This document shows, piece after piece, positions 35,161 through 43,970 of a stretch of DNA of 64,000 bases. Within the stretch, counting starts at the first letter, position 1; each line of letters opens with the position of its first letter. The notes under the pieces were generated by a model. That model saw only the letters and a program-made list of their open reading frames with translations. It was not told the DNA's origin and made no database searches. Origin of the DNA: VRUE01 sp963702955 (GTDB taxonomy: Bacteria > Actinomycetota > Thermoleophilia > Solirubrobacterales > 70-9). Location of the stretch: contig OY969774.1 of NCBI GenBank assembly GCA_963702955.1, positions 1,736,001 through 1,800,000 on the forward strand. The letters run 5' to 3'. Made by a program: the position numbers and the translations under genes.

Positions 35161-35393
35161 TGCCGCGGGCGCGGGTGCTGATCCGGCCGAAGGAGGGGAT
35201 CCTCGACCCCCAGGGCAAGGCGGTCGAGCGGGCGCTGCCGGCGCTCGGCTTCGAGGGGATCGGGCACGTCCACGTCGGCCGCATGGTCGAGCTCGACGCC
35301 GACGACCCGTCGCGGCTGCCGGAGCTGTGCGAGAAGCTGCTCGCCAATCCGCTGATCGAGGACTTCGAGATCGAGAGCATCGACGGCGCCTGA
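35160..35393 (+). CDS. purS: FGAM synthase subunit PurS
   Basis: 77 aa. Small subunit of the three-protein FGAM synthase, helping ammonia pass from PurQ to PurL. The sequence RARVLIRPKEGILDPQGKAV is the typical start, and NPLIEDFEIESIDG the typical end. GTG start overlapping the purC stop; its TGA overlaps the purQ ATG (TGATG). Confidence 0.93.
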   Translation: MPRARVLIRPKEGILDPQGKAVERALPALGFEGIGHVHVGRMVELDADDPSRLPELCEKLLANPLIEDFEIESIDGA

Positions 35394-36079
35394 TGCGTTG
35401 GGGGGTGCTCCAGTTCCCCGGCTCCTGTGACGAGCGGGACGCCCTGCACGCCTGCGAGCTGGCCGGCGGCGAGGCGCGGCTGGTCTGGCACGAGGAGCGC
35501 GACCTCGGCGATCTCGACGCGGTCGTCGTCCCCGGCGGCTTCTCCTACGGCGACTACCTGCGGGCCGGCGCGATCGCCCGCTTCTCCCCGGCGATGGAGG
35601 CGGTGGCGGGATTTGCCGCGGGCGGCGGCCCGGTGCTCGGAATCTGCAACGGCTTCCAGGTCCTCTGCGAAGCCGGCCTGCTCCCCGGCGCCCTGCTGGT
35701 CAACGAGCGCCTGCGCTTCGTCTGCCGCCAGGTAGACCTGGTCGCCGGCGAGCCAGTGGAAGGGTTTGGGGGTCCAGAGACCCCCAAACCCTTCCACGGA
35801 CCCGGCGAACGGCTCTCGATCCCGGTCAAGCACGGGGAAGGGCGGTACTGGGCGCCGGAGGACACCCTCGATGGGCTGGAGGCGAACGGGCAGGTGGCCT
35901 TCCGTTACGCGCCGGGGCAGAACCCGAACGGGTCGGCTCGCGACATCGCCGGCGTCCGCAACGAGGCCGGCAACGTGCTCGGCCTGATGCCCCACCCCGA
36001 GCACGCCGTCGACGAGCTGACCGGGTCGACCGACGGCCTGCGCGTGTTCGAGTCCCTCGCCGGGCTGGTCGCGGTATGA
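35393..36079 (+). CDS. purQ: FGAM synthase glutaminase subunit PurQ, carrying an internal palindrome
   Basis: 228 aa class I glutamine amidotransferase. The nucleophile elbow is GICNGFQVLCE, and the His/Glu pair is in MPHPEHAVDE. Motifs and length are complete. Between QVDL and IPVKHGEGRYW the protein has a stretch (EPVEGFGGPETPKPFHGPGE) encoded by a perfect 42-bp palindrome; this loop is a few residues longer than in B. subtilis PurQ as I recall it. The frame stays open, so the protein is probably functional. ATG start; stop overlaps purL as ATGA. Confidence 0.95.
   Translation: MRWGVLQFPGSCDERDALHACELAGGEARLVWHEERDLGDLDAVVVPGGFSYGDYLRAGAIARFSPAMEAVAGFAAGGGPVLGICNGFQVLCEAGLLPGALLVNERLRFVCRQVDLVAGEPVEGFGGPETPKPFHGPGERLSIPVKHGEGRYWAPEDTLDGLEANGQVAFRYAPGQNPNGSARDIAGVRNEAGNVLGLMPHPEHAVDELTGSTDGLRVFESLAGLVAV
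35756..35797. repeat. Perfect palindrome inside purQ (family copy 1)
   Basis: Two 19-nt arms around the loop CAGA (35775-35778). The inner arm TTTGGGGGTC / GACCCCCAAA is identical to that of the palindrome at 56082-56129; the outer arms differ but remain self-complementary. It adds a loop to PurQ without breaking the frame. Confidence 0.85.
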
Positions 36080-38277
36080 CCGTCGAGACCGCCAAGCACC
36101 GCGAGCTGGGACTGACGGATGCGGAGTACGAGTCGATCGTCGAGAAGCTCGGCCGCGAGCCGAACGACGTCGAGCTGGCGATGTTCAGCCTGCTCTGGTC
36201 CGAGCACTGCGCCTACAAGCACTCGCGCAAGCTGCTGCGGCGGCTGCCGACCGAGGGCGAGCGGGTGGTGATGGGGCCCGGCGAGAACGCCGGCGCGGTC
36301 AACGTCGGCGCCGGCTACGCCATCGCCTTCAAGGTCGAGTCGCACAACCACCCGAGCGCGGTCGAGCCCTTCCAGGGGGCGGCGACGGGAGTCGGCGGGA
36401 TCCTGCGCGACGTCTTCGCGCTCGGCGCGCGGCCGATCGCGATTCTCGACTCGCTGCGCTTCGGCGAGCTCGACTCGGTCCGCTCGCGCCACCTGCTCGA
36501 CGGCGCGGTGCGCGGGATCGGCCACTACGGCAACTCGATCGGCGTCGCGACGGTCGGCGGCGAGATCTGCTTCGAGGCCCCCTACGAGCACAACTGCCTG
36601 GTCAACGCGATGTGCGTCGGGATCGCGAAGCAGGGCGACATGGTGCGGGCTGCCGCCGCCGGGGTCGGCAACGCGGTCGTCCTGATGGGCGCCTCGACCG
36701 GGCGCGACGGGATCGGCGGCGCCTCGGTGCTCGCCTCGGCCGAGCTCGGCGAGGGCGACGCGGCGAAGCGGCCGACGGTGCAGATCGGCGACCCGTTCGA
36801 GGAGTCGAAGCTGCTCGAGTGCTGCCTCGAGCTGCTCGGCAAGGGCCTGCTGGTCTCGCTGCAGGACCTCGGCGCGGCGGGGCTCACCTCCTCGGCCGGC
36901 GAGATGGCCTCGGCCGGCGGGGTCGGGATCGACATCGACGTCGCCCTGGTGCCGCTGCGCGAGGCCGACATGGAGCCGTTCGAGATCATGGTCTCCGAGT
37001 CGCAGGAGCGGATGCTCGGCGTGGTCGAGCCGGCGCGGGTGCCCGAGGTGCTGGCGGTCTGCGAGAAATGGCAGACCGGCGCGGCGGAGATCGGGATCGT
37101 CACCGACAACGGCCGGGTGCGGATCCTGCGCGACGCCGAGACGGTCGGCGACATGCCGGTCGAGGCGCTGGTCGACGGCTGCCCGCTCTACGACCTCGAG
37201 CCGGCGGCGCCGGAGGGGTGGATCTACGGCAACCGGGCGACCCTGGCGGCGGACGCCCCGGCGGCGGAGACGCTGCTGGCGCTGCTGGCCTCACCCAGCG
37301 TCGCCTCGAAGCGGTGGGCGTTCGAGCAGTACGACTCGATCGTCGGCTCACGGACCGCGCGGCGGCCGGAGTCGGCCGACGCCGCGGTGCTGGCGATCCC
37401 CGAGGCCGGCAACGCGATCGCCGTCTCGATCGACGGCAACGGGCGGCGAGTCGCCTGCGATCCCTACGCCGGCACGGTCGAGGCGGTGCTGGAGTGCGCG
37501 CAGAACCTCGCCTGCGCCGGCGCCGAGCCGCTCGGCCTGACCAACTGCCTCAACTTCGGCAACCCGGAGAAGCCGATCCCGGCCTGGCAGCTCGACCGCG
37601 CGGTCAGCGGCCTCGCCGACGCCTGCGAGGCGCTCGCAGTCCCGGTCGTCGGCGGCAACGTCTCTCTCTACAACGAGGGCCCGGAAGGCCCGATCTACCC
37701 GACCCCGGTGGTGGGGATGGTCGGCGAACTGCCCGACGCGGCGCGAGCGGCGCCGAGCGCCTTCGCCCGCGAAGGCGACGCGATCGCCCTGCTGGGGCCA
37801 TTCGCCCCGACCCTCGCCGGCGGCGAGCTGGCGAAGCTGCGCGGCGAGCTCGGCATGGGCCTCCCCCAACCCGAAGTCACCGCGGTGGCCGCTGCCTGCG
37901 AGGCGGTCCGCCAGGCAGTCCGGGCAGGCAAGCTCTCCTCCGCCCACGACATCAGCGACGGAGGGCTCGCCTGCGCCCTGGCCGAGTCCGCGATCGGGGC
38001 CGGCCTCGGCTGCCAGGTCGATCTCCAGCACCTGCGCGAACGAGGCTGCTCGCCCGAGGAGGCGCTCTTCGGCGAGGGCCCGGGCGGATTCCTCGTCAGC
38101 GGCGAACGTGAGAAGCTCGAAGCCCTCGTCGGCGACGGCGTCGAGGTGCTCCTACTCGGCAAGGTCAGCGGCGACGCCATAGAGATCGCCGCCGGCGACC
38201 GCAGCCTCAGTCTCCCCCTTGCCAACGTCACCCACGCATGGGAGTCCCTCGCTGAGCAGCTCGACCCTGGCGTCTAG
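36076..38277 (+). CDS. purL: FGAM synthase large subunit PurL
   Basis: 733 aa small-type PurL working with PurS and PurQ. N-terminal family landmarks are SLLWSEHCAYKHS, GPGENAGAVNVG, FKVESHNHPSAVEPFQGAATG and the ATP/Mg region GASTGRDGIGGA; the second half has CAGAEPLGLTNCLNFGNPEKP and SAHDISDGGLA. Complete. It overlaps purQ by 4 nt and ends the purCSQL group; the next purine gene, purF, is 4.2 kb away, across an accessory insert. Confidence 0.97.
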   Translation: MTVETAKHRELGLTDAEYESIVEKLGREPNDVELAMFSLLWSEHCAYKHSRKLLRRLPTEGERVVMGPGENAGAVNVGAGYAIAFKVESHNHPSAVEPFQGAATGVGGILRDVFALGARPIAILDSLRFGELDSVRSRHLLDGAVRGIGHYGNSIGVATVGGEICFEAPYEHNCLVNAMCVGIAKQGDMVRAAAAGVGNAVVLMGASTGRDGIGGASVLASAELGEGDAAKRPTVQIGDPFEESKLLECCLELLGKGLLVSLQDLGAAGLTSSAGEMASAGGVGIDIDVALVPLREADMEPFEIMVSESQERMLGVVEPARVPEVLAVCEKWQTGAAEIGIVTDNGRVRILRDAETVGDMPVEALVDGCPLYDLEPAAPEGWIYGNRATLAADAPAAETLLALLASPSVASKRWAFEQYDSIVGSRTARRPESADAAVLAIPEAGNAIAVSIDGNGRRVACDPYAGTVEAVLECAQNLACAGAEPLGLTNCLNFGNPEKPIPAWQLDRAVSGLADACEALAVPVVGGNVSLYNEGPEGPIYPTPVVGMVGELPDAARAAPSAFAREGDAIALLGPFAPTLAGGELAKLRGELGMGLPQPEVTAVAAACEAVRQAVRAGKLSSAHDISDGGLACALAESAIGAGLGCQVDLQHLRERGCSPEEALFGEGPGGFLVSGEREKLEALVGDGVEVLLLGKVSGDAIEIAAGDRSLSLPLANVTHAWESLAEQLDPGV

Positions 38278-38288
38278 GCAGGGCACGA

Positions 38289-38406
38289 GGGTTTTTCCCG
38301 GTTGAAAACGGGATATTTTGCCGGTTGGAATTCTTATATTTTCCCCTGTAAAAAACTTCTATTTCATCCGCTAGATATCTTCTATTTCGTCCGCTAGACT
38401 GCGTGA
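38289..38406 (+). repeat. Array of degenerate 23-bp tandem repeats before the AAA ATPase gene
   Basis: Units start at 38298, 38321, 38344, 38367 and 38390, exactly 23 bp apart, with a partial unit end at 38289. Shared elements are CCGGTTG/TCCGCTAG at the start and TATTTT/CTATTTC at the end of each unit. The stretch is markedly more AT-rich than its surroundings and runs up to the ATG. The two-helical-turn spacing suggests an operator or iteron-like protein-binding array. Confidence 0.7.
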
Positions 38407-39657
38407 ATGGCTTACGTAGAGCGGATTTTAGATAAGGAGCTGGCAGACGATCTAGCAGCTATGGGCGCGGCGGTTATCGAGGGACCGAAGGCCTGTGGGA
38501 AGACCGTGACCGCCCAGCACGCCGCCGCGAGCGAAGTCCGCCTCGATGTCGACCCCGAAGCTCGCCAGACTGCTGCGCTCGAACCCGCCTTCATCCTCGA
38601 CGGGCCAACGCCCAGACTGATCGACGAGTGGCAACTCGAGCCCGCGATCTGGAACCACGTGCGGCGAGCCATCGACGACCGTGGCAAGCCGGGCCAGTTC
38701 ATCCTCACCGGCTCGGCCGTTCCCGCGGACGACATCACCCGCCACTCCGGAGCGGGACGGCTGACCCGACTCCGCATGCGCCCGATGAGCCTGTTCGAGA
38801 AGAGCCGGAGCACGGGGAGAATCTCCCTTGGCCGATTGCTGGACGGCAGCAAAGAGGGCACCCCCGAGGCCAAACTGACGGTGCCAGAGATCGCGGATGA
38901 GATCTCAATGGGCGGATGGCCGGGATTTCTCCAGAAAACCAGAAAGCAGGCGCTGACCGCCGCCCGTCGCTATCTGGAGGAGATCCGGCATGTCGAGATA
39001 GATGCGGTCAGCGGAGCACGCCGCGATCCAGTCAAGGTTGGGCGCCTGCTTCGCAGCATCGGGCGAAACGTCGCGACCCAGCCATCGATCACGACACTCG
39101 CACGCGACGCAGGTGGGGTCGATGGACCATTGAAGTTCGAGACCGTCAACGAGTACCTCGACGCCTTGCGACGGCTGATGGTCGTCGAGGACCAGCCGGC
39201 GTGGGGCGTCCACCTGCGGACCACCCACACCCTGCGAAAGGCATCCAAGCTCCACTTCGTCGATCCGTCGCTGGCCGTAGCGGCCATGCGTACCGGACCC
39301 GAGCGCCTCGTTCAGGAGTTAAACCTCCTCGGCCTCCTCTTCGAGTCGATGGTCATACGCGATCTCCGCGTCTACGCCCAGGCCGTCGACGCGGAAGTCC
39401 TCCACTACCGCGACAGCGACGGGCTTGAGGTTGACGCGATCGTCGAAGCCCGCGACGGCCGCTGGGCAGCCTTCGAGGTCAAGCTCGGCTTCAATCAGGT
39501 CAAGGAGGCTGCTGCCAATCTCCACAAGTTCGTCAAGCGAATCGACACCAGTAGGTGTGGCGCACCAGCCGCTCTCGGCGTGATAATCGGCAGCGGCTAC
39601 GGCTACAAGCGAGAGGACGGCATCCACGTCATCCCGATCGGCGCCCTCGGGCCTTAG
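38407..39657 (+). CDS. AAA ATPase with DUF4143 domain
   Basis: 416 aa of the AAA_14/DUF4143 family, common in mobile and defence-associated DNA, with unproven function. Walker A GPKACGKT (26-33) is slightly off-consensus but keeps GKT; Walker B is RLIDEWQ; sensor region FILTGSAVP. The DUF4143 part ends in a PD-(D/E)XK-like fold: GLEVDAIVEA and AAFEVKLGF. Base composition is lower in GC than its neighbours and it lies between purL and purF behind a repeat array, consistent with acquisition by transfer. Confidence 0.85.
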   Translation: MAYVERILDKELADDLAAMGAAVIEGPKACGKTVTAQHAAASEVRLDVDPEARQTAALEPAFILDGPTPRLIDEWQLEPAIWNHVRRAIDDRGKPGQFILTGSAVPADDITRHSGAGRLTRLRMRPMSLFEKSRSTGRISLGRLLDGSKEGTPEAKLTVPEIADEISMGGWPGFLQKTRKQALTAARRYLEEIRHVEIDAVSGARRDPVKVGRLLRSIGRNVATQPSITTLARDAGGVDGPLKFETVNEYLDALRRLMVVEDQPAWGVHLRTTHTLRKASKLHFVDPSLAVAAMRTGPERLVQELNLLGLLFESMVIRDLRVYAQAVDAEVLHYRDSDGLEVDAIVEARDGRWAAFEVKLGFNQVKEAAANLHKFVKRIDTSRCGAPAALGVIIGSGYGYKREDGIHVIPIGALGP

Positions 39658-39704
39658 ACACGGTCAAAAAGTTACGGAGTTTATTGTCTGCTACTCTGCT
39701 CGAC

Positions 39705-40175
39705 ATGATCGTTGGGGAAGCACTCACACGCCGCTCGGACCTTCAGAAGCGAGTCGAGCAGCTGCAGGAGCGTCTACGGGGGAGCGTGCTCGTACAGGAG
39801 GGGGACGAGCCACCGGAGAGCCCGGAGGAGCTGCTCGCGGAGTTCGGCTCGGTATGCGACGAACTGCAGCGGCTGATCGCCCAGATCAACCACACCAACG
39901 CCGGCACCATGCTCGGCTCAGGAGAAACCGTGACCGAGGCTCTCGCACAACGGGATGTGCTCGGAGTCAGGCGGGGGGGCCTGCGCGCGGCAGTGCGCGC
40001 AGCTACGAAGGACAGCTCGGGAGGGCTCCTGCGCTATAGCCGCTCCGAGATACGAATGGTCCGCCAGATCTCGGTCAGCGAGCTCCAGGGGCAGATCGAC
40101 GAGCTGGCGAAGCGCCAGCGCGAGCTGGACACCGAGTTGCAGGCTCACAACTGGACGACGCCGCTGATCGAGTAG
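39705..40175 (+). CDS. DIP1984-family protein
   Basis: 156 aa, mostly helical and coiled-coil, of the DIP1984 family found in actinobacteria; function unknown. Typical family segments are EALTRRSDLQKRVEQLQERL, VQEGDEPPE, LIAQINHTNAGT, AQRDVLGVRRGGLRA and YSRSEIRMVRQI, ending LDTELQAHNWTTPLIE. The start is ATG at 39705. It follows the AAA gene by 47 bp; the two may belong to one acquired unit. Confidence 0.82.
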   Translation: MIVGEALTRRSDLQKRVEQLQERLRGSVLVQEGDEPPESPEELLAEFGSVCDELQRLIAQINHTNAGTMLGSGETVTEALAQRDVLGVRRGGLRAAVRAATKDSSGGLLRYSRSEIRMVRQISVSELQGQIDELAKRQRELDTELQAHNWTTPLIE

Positions 40176-40342
40176 CGCGAGCAGGTAGTCCCGAAGGGCG
40201 AGCGCCAAGGCCAGCGACCCGGCCAAAAGGGCCGCGACCAAGGGATCGAAACCCTCACTGGCCGCGCCGGGGCGGCGCGATGGGAAACCAGCACCGTCAG
40301 CCCAGCAAAGGGCAACGCGCAACGGGCACCCGGCACCGAGCA

Positions 40343-41746
40343 CTACCCGGCGCTGACTTCCGGATGAGGGTGGGTCAGGGGATCTACTTCAGGCAACGGC
40401 CGCAAAGCCAGCGTTGCGGCGCCCGCGGTCAGGGCGGCGAGGGCCGAGAAGAGGTAGGCGCCGTTGGAGACCGAGAGGGCTTCGCCCAGCGAGGCCGGTT
40501 CGCCGACGATGGCGACGAGGATCGCGGTGCCGAGGACGGCGCCGACCTGGCGGAAGGCGGCGTTGACGGCGCTGGCGGTGGCGAAGCGGTCGACGGGGAC
40601 GTCGCGGACGGCGGCCGAGCCGAGGGTCGGGAAGGCGAGGCCGATGCCGATGCCGGTCAGCAGCGCGCCCGGTAGCCAGAGGCCGAGCCAGTCCGGCTCG
40701 GCTCCGGCCGAGCGCAGGACCATCACTCCCGCCGCGAAGACGATCGTGCCGGGGACGATCACGGCGCGGTGGCCGAAGCGGTCGGCGAGCCTGCCCGCCG
40801 GGCCGGCGAAGATCGTGCTCGCTGCCGGGCCCGGCAGCGTTGCGGCACCGGCCTGGAGGATCGTGTAGCCCCAGACGCCGGTGAGGAAGAGGACGTTGCC
40901 GAGGATCAGCGAGAAGAAGGCGGCGGCGAACAGCAGCGTGCCGAGGTTGCCGATCCGGAAGGAGCGGTGGGCGAACAGCGCCGGCTCGACGATCGGGCGC
41001 GGGTGGCTGAGGCTGCGCGCGACCACGGCCGCCAGCAGAGCCGCGGCGACGACGAAGGCGCCCAGGGTCGCCGCCGAGGTCCAGCCCCAGTCGTTGCCCT
41101 CGACGATCCCCAGGGTGATCGCCGCCAGGCCGAGGGCCAGCATCGCCGCGCCGGGCAGATCCGGCAGGCGGCTGTCGAGGATCCGCGGCGCCGGCAGTCG
41201 CCTGCGGCCGGCGAGCAGGATCGCCGCGCCGAGCGGCAGGTTGACGAGGAAGACGAGGCGCCAGTCGGCAGCTTCGACCAGCGCCCCGCCGAGGGTCGGC
41301 CCGACCGCCGCCGCGGCCGCCGCCGCGGCGCCCCAAAGACCGACGCCGGCCGAGCGGCGCTCGACCGGGAAGCTGTCGAGGACGATCGCCAGCGAGGCCG
41401 GCGCGATCATCGCCGCGGCGATGCCCTGGATCACCCGGAAGGCGATCAGCAGCGGCAGCGTCGGCGCGGCGGCGCAGAGCAGGCTGGCGGCGGTGAAGCC
41501 GCCGACGCCGAGCAGGAAGATCCGCCGGTGGCCGAAGCGGTCGGCGAGCCCGCCGGCCGGCACCAGCAGCGCTGCGATCACGACGAAGTAGCCGTCCAGC
41601 ACCCAGGAGAGCGCGTCGCGCCCCGAGCCGGCGAACGACGCCGAGATGTCGGGGAAGGCGATGTTGACGATCGTCGTATCGAGGAAGGCCACGAAGGCGC
41701 CCGCGCAGGCGATCGCGACGGCAGCTTTATGACCACGGTCATACAT
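40343..41746 (-). CDS. MFS drug/proton antiporter (EmrB/QacA type)
   Basis: 467 aa with 12-14 membrane segments, DHA2 family. Motif D1-like FVAFLDTTIVNIAFPDI and motif A GGLADRFGHRRIFLLG are clear, with a second GRLADRFGHRAVI in the C-half. It probably exports a toxic lipophilic compound. The divergent TetR gene and two matching palindromes in the shared promoter indicate repression by that TetR protein. The ATG at 41746 lies 3 bp inside the first operator's edge. Confidence 0.93.
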   Translation of the reverse strand: MYDRGHKAAVAIACAGAFVAFLDTTIVNIAFPDISASFAGSGRDALSWVLDGYFVVIAALLVPAGGLADRFGHRRIFLLGVGGFTAASLLCAAAPTLPLLIAFRVIQGIAAAMIAPASLAIVLDSFPVERRSAGVGLWGAAAAAAAAVGPTLGGALVEAADWRLVFLVNLPLGAAILLAGRRRLPAPRILDSRLPDLPGAAMLALGLAAITLGIVEGNDWGWTSAATLGAFVVAAALLAAVVARSLSHPRPIVEPALFAHRSFRIGNLGTLLFAAAFFSLILGNVLFLTGVWGYTILQAGAATLPGPAASTIFAGPAGRLADRFGHRAVIVPGTIVFAAGVMVLRSAGAEPDWLGLWLPGALLTGIGIGLAFPTLGSAAVRDVPVDRFATASAVNAAFRQVGAVLGTAILVAIVGEPASLGEALSVSNGAYLFSALAALTAGAATLALRPLPEVDPLTHPHPEVSAG

Positions 41747-41779
41747 CGCGACGGCGACTATACTATGTCCGTGGGCATA
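41728..41779. promoter_or_regulatory. Twin TetR operators between MFS and tetR genes
   Basis: Two 16-bp palindromes of the form TATGxCC-N2-GGxCATA: TATGACCACGGTCATA (41728-41743) and TATGTCCGTGGGCATA (41764-41779), centres 36 bp apart. The second covers the tetR start. TATACT at 41759-41764 is a possible -10 box for tetR. The arrangement fits autoregulation plus control of the exporter. Confidence 0.65.
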
Positions 41780-42382
41780 ACGCGACTGGAGGACGCGAAA
41801 GCGATCGAACCGGCCCGCCGCGACGGCCGCGAGCGGCTGCTCGACGGCGCCCGCAGGCTGCTGGCCGAAAAGGGCTACGCCGGGATGGAGCTGCGCGACG
41901 TCGCCGCGCGGGGCGACGCGCCGCGCGGCTCGATCTACCACCACTTCCCCGGCGGCAAGGCCCAGCTCGCGGCCGAGGCGGCGGCACTGGAGGCCGAGGA
42001 GATCCGCGCCGCGATCGAGCGATCCCTGGCCGAGCGCGGCCTCGGCGAGACGCTGACGATGTTCGGCGAGATGTTCCGCCGCCGGGTCAGGAACCACCCC
42101 GAGCGGCTCGGCTGCCCGGTCGCCGCGGCGGCGCTTGCCCGGCCCGAGGACTCGGCGCTGGCCGCCGCCGCGACCGCCGCCTTCCAGAGCTGGGAAGCGC
42201 CGATCGCCGCCGCGCTGGAGGAGGAGGGCGTCGCGGCCGACGACGCGGCCGCCTTCGCCGGCCTCGTCGTCTCCACCGTCGAGGGCGCCCTGGTCCGCGC
42301 CCGCGCCGCCGGCGACCAGGCCCCCCTCGATTCCGCCGTAGCCGGCCTCCACCGAGCCCTAGCGTCCCTGCTCGCCGCCTGA
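41765..42382 (+). CDS. TetR-family regulator
   Basis: 205 aa. N-terminal HTH: RERLLDGARRLLAEKGYAGM, then LRDVAARGDAPRGSIYHHFPGGKAQL. The C-terminal ligand-binding part contains a Cys (ERLGCPVAAAAL), typical of the TetR_C_13-like group that senses electrophiles or lipophilic drugs. It presumably represses itself and the divergent MFS exporter. The ATG at 41765 overlaps the second operator; if transcription starts at the drawn promoter, a leaderless GTG at 41771 is the likelier start. Its stop codon merges with a palindromic repeat. Confidence 0.9.
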   Translation: MSVGITRLEDAKAIEPARRDGRERLLDGARRLLAEKGYAGMELRDVAARGDAPRGSIYHHFPGGKAQLAAEAAALEAEEIRAAIERSLAERGLGETLTMFGEMFRRRVRNHPERLGCPVAAAALARPEDSALAAAATAAFQSWEAPIAAALEEEGVAADDAAAFAGLVVSTVEGALVRARAAGDQAPLDSAVAGLHRALASLLAA

Positions 42383-42430
42383 CGTGCCGTCTCTACGCGG
42401 CCCATATGGGCACCGAATCGACGGCACGTC
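42381..42430. repeat. Dispersed palindromic repeat, copy 2
   Basis: Inverted repeat GACGTGCCGTC / GACGGCACGTC (11 bp) with a 28-nt spacer that contains CCCATATGGG. The right half CACCGAATCGACGGCACGTC is identical to that of copy 1 at 17368-17417. It begins with the last two bases of the tetR stop and may terminate tetR transcription ahead of purF. Confidence 0.8.
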
Positions 42431-42524
42431 CGATCGGTAGGCGGGTCCACGGGCGCTGGTACCCTGCTGGAGTAGGCAGACCGCCTGCGCGTCACGTCCT
42501 TCTCAACGCGAGGAATCACGCGCT

Positions 42525-43970
42525 TTGACTCCGCCACAGGGGCAGCCGATAGACCGCGATTCGCCGCGCGAGGAATGCGGCGTCTTCGGCGTATTCGCAC
42601 CCGGCCACGACGTCGCCCGGCTCGCCTACTTCGGCCTCTACGCGCTCCAGCACCGCGGCCAGGAGTCGGCCGGGATCGCCACCTGCGAGGGCGGGCACAT
42701 CACCACGATGCGCGACTCCGGCCTCGTCTCCCAGGTCTTCGACGAGGAGAAGCTGCGGGCGCTGGAGGGCGACATGGCGATCGGCCACGTCCGCTACTCG
42801 ACCACCGGCGGCGGCTCCTGGGAGAACGCGCAGCCGGTCTGGCGCGACGACGGCCGCGAGCTGGCGCTCGCCCACAACGGCAACCTGACCAACGCGGTCG
42901 AGCTGTGGAACGAGCTGAAGGAGCGCGGGATCGCCTTCCGCGGCACCTCCGACTCGGAGATCATCGCCGCGCTGATCTCCTCCAACGACGGCAAGTACGT
43001 CGAGGACGCGGTCGCCGACGTGATGCCCCGCATGCACGGGGCCTACTCGACCGTGGTGATGACCAAGCGCGCGATCGTCGCCTTCCGCGACCCGCACGGG
43101 GTGCGGCCGCTCTCGCTCGGCAAGCTCGAGGACCGCTTCGTCGTCGCCTCGGAGAGCTGCGCCTTCGACATCATCGGCGCCGAGCTGCTGCGCGAGGTGC
43201 GTCCCGGCGAGATGGTCTCGCTGACCGAGCGCGGGCTGGAGACGCGCCAGGTGGTCAAGGCGGGACGACCGGCGCACTGCGTCTTCGAGCACATCTACTT
43301 CTCCCGCCCCGACAGCCGCCTCGAGGGCAGGGTGCTGCAGGAAGTACGCGGGCGGATGGGCGAGATCCTCTGGCGCGAGGCGCCGGTCGAGGCCGACCTG
43401 GTGATCTCCGTGCCGGACTCGGGCAACCCGGCGGCGGTGGGCTTCGGCCGCGCCTCGGGGCTGGCCCGCGACGACGGCCTGATCAAGAACCGCTACGTGG
43501 CGCGAACCTTCATCCAGCCCGGCCAGGAGCTGCGCAAGCACGGCCTGCGGCTGAAGTTCAACCCGCTGCCCGAGATCGTCGCCGGCAAGCGGGTCGTCGT
43601 CGTCGACGACTCGATCGTGCGCGGCAACACGACGCGGCAGATCGTCGGCATGCTGCGCGAAGCCGGGGCGCGCGAGGTGCATCTGCGGATCTCGGCGCCG
43701 CCGATCCGCCATCCGTGCCACTACGGGGTCGACATGTCGACCCGCGAGGAGATGATCGCCCACGGCCGCACGGTTGAGGAGATCGCCGACGAGCTCGGCG
43801 CCGACTCGCTCGCCTACCTCTCGATCGAGGGCGTCTACGAGGCGATCGGCACGCCCCCCGAGGACCACTGCGACGCCTGCTTCAGCGGCCGCTACCCGCT
43901 CGGCGACCACGACGAGGCGAACGGCAAATTCGCGCTGGAGGACGTCGCCGTGGTTCCCGCCGGCGGTTGA
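42525..43970 (+). CDS. purF: Amidophosphoribosyltransferase
   Basis: First committed step of purine synthesis. 481 aa including a short propeptide: the catalytic Cys is residue 18 (EECGVFGVF), which must become N-terminal by processing. Ntn glutaminase motifs are YALQHRGQESAG and GHVRYSTTGGG; the PRPP motif is VVVVDDSIVRGNTTR. C-terminal Cys residues (DHCDACFSGRYP) match the B. subtilis-type [4Fe-4S] enzyme. The start is TTG at 42525 (a GAGGAATCACG precedes). Its TGA overlaps the purN ATG. Confidence 0.96.
   Translation: MTPPQGQPIDRDSPREECGVFGVFAPGHDVARLAYFGLYALQHRGQESAGIATCEGGHITTMRDSGLVSQVFDEEKLRALEGDMAIGHVRYSTTGGGSWENAQPVWRDDGRELALAHNGNLTNAVELWNELKERGIAFRGTSDSEIIAALISSNDGKYVEDAVADVMPRMHGAYSTVVMTKRAIVAFRDPHGVRPLSLGKLEDRFVVASESCAFDIIGAELLREVRPGEMVSLTERGLETRQVVKAGRPAHCVFEHIYFSRPDSRLEGRVLQEVRGRMGEILWREAPVEADLVISVPDSGNPAAVGFGRASGLARDDGLIKNRYVARTFIQPGQELRKHGLRLKFNPLPEIVAGKRVVVVDDSIVRGNTTRQIVGMLREAGAREVHLRISAPPIRHPCHYGVDMSTREEMIAHGRTVEEIADELGADSLAYLSIEGVYEAIGTPPEDHCDACFSGRYPLGDHDEANGKFALEDVAVVPAGG

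Noticed and set aside
38289..38406. The 23-bp repeats as a CRISPR array
   Set aside because: The units are contiguous and degenerate with no spacers of constant length, and no cas gene is present.
40176..40342. Possible small gene or RNA between the DIP1984 and MFS genes
   Set aside because: No frame with a plausible start and site, and no stable fold or terminator stands out.
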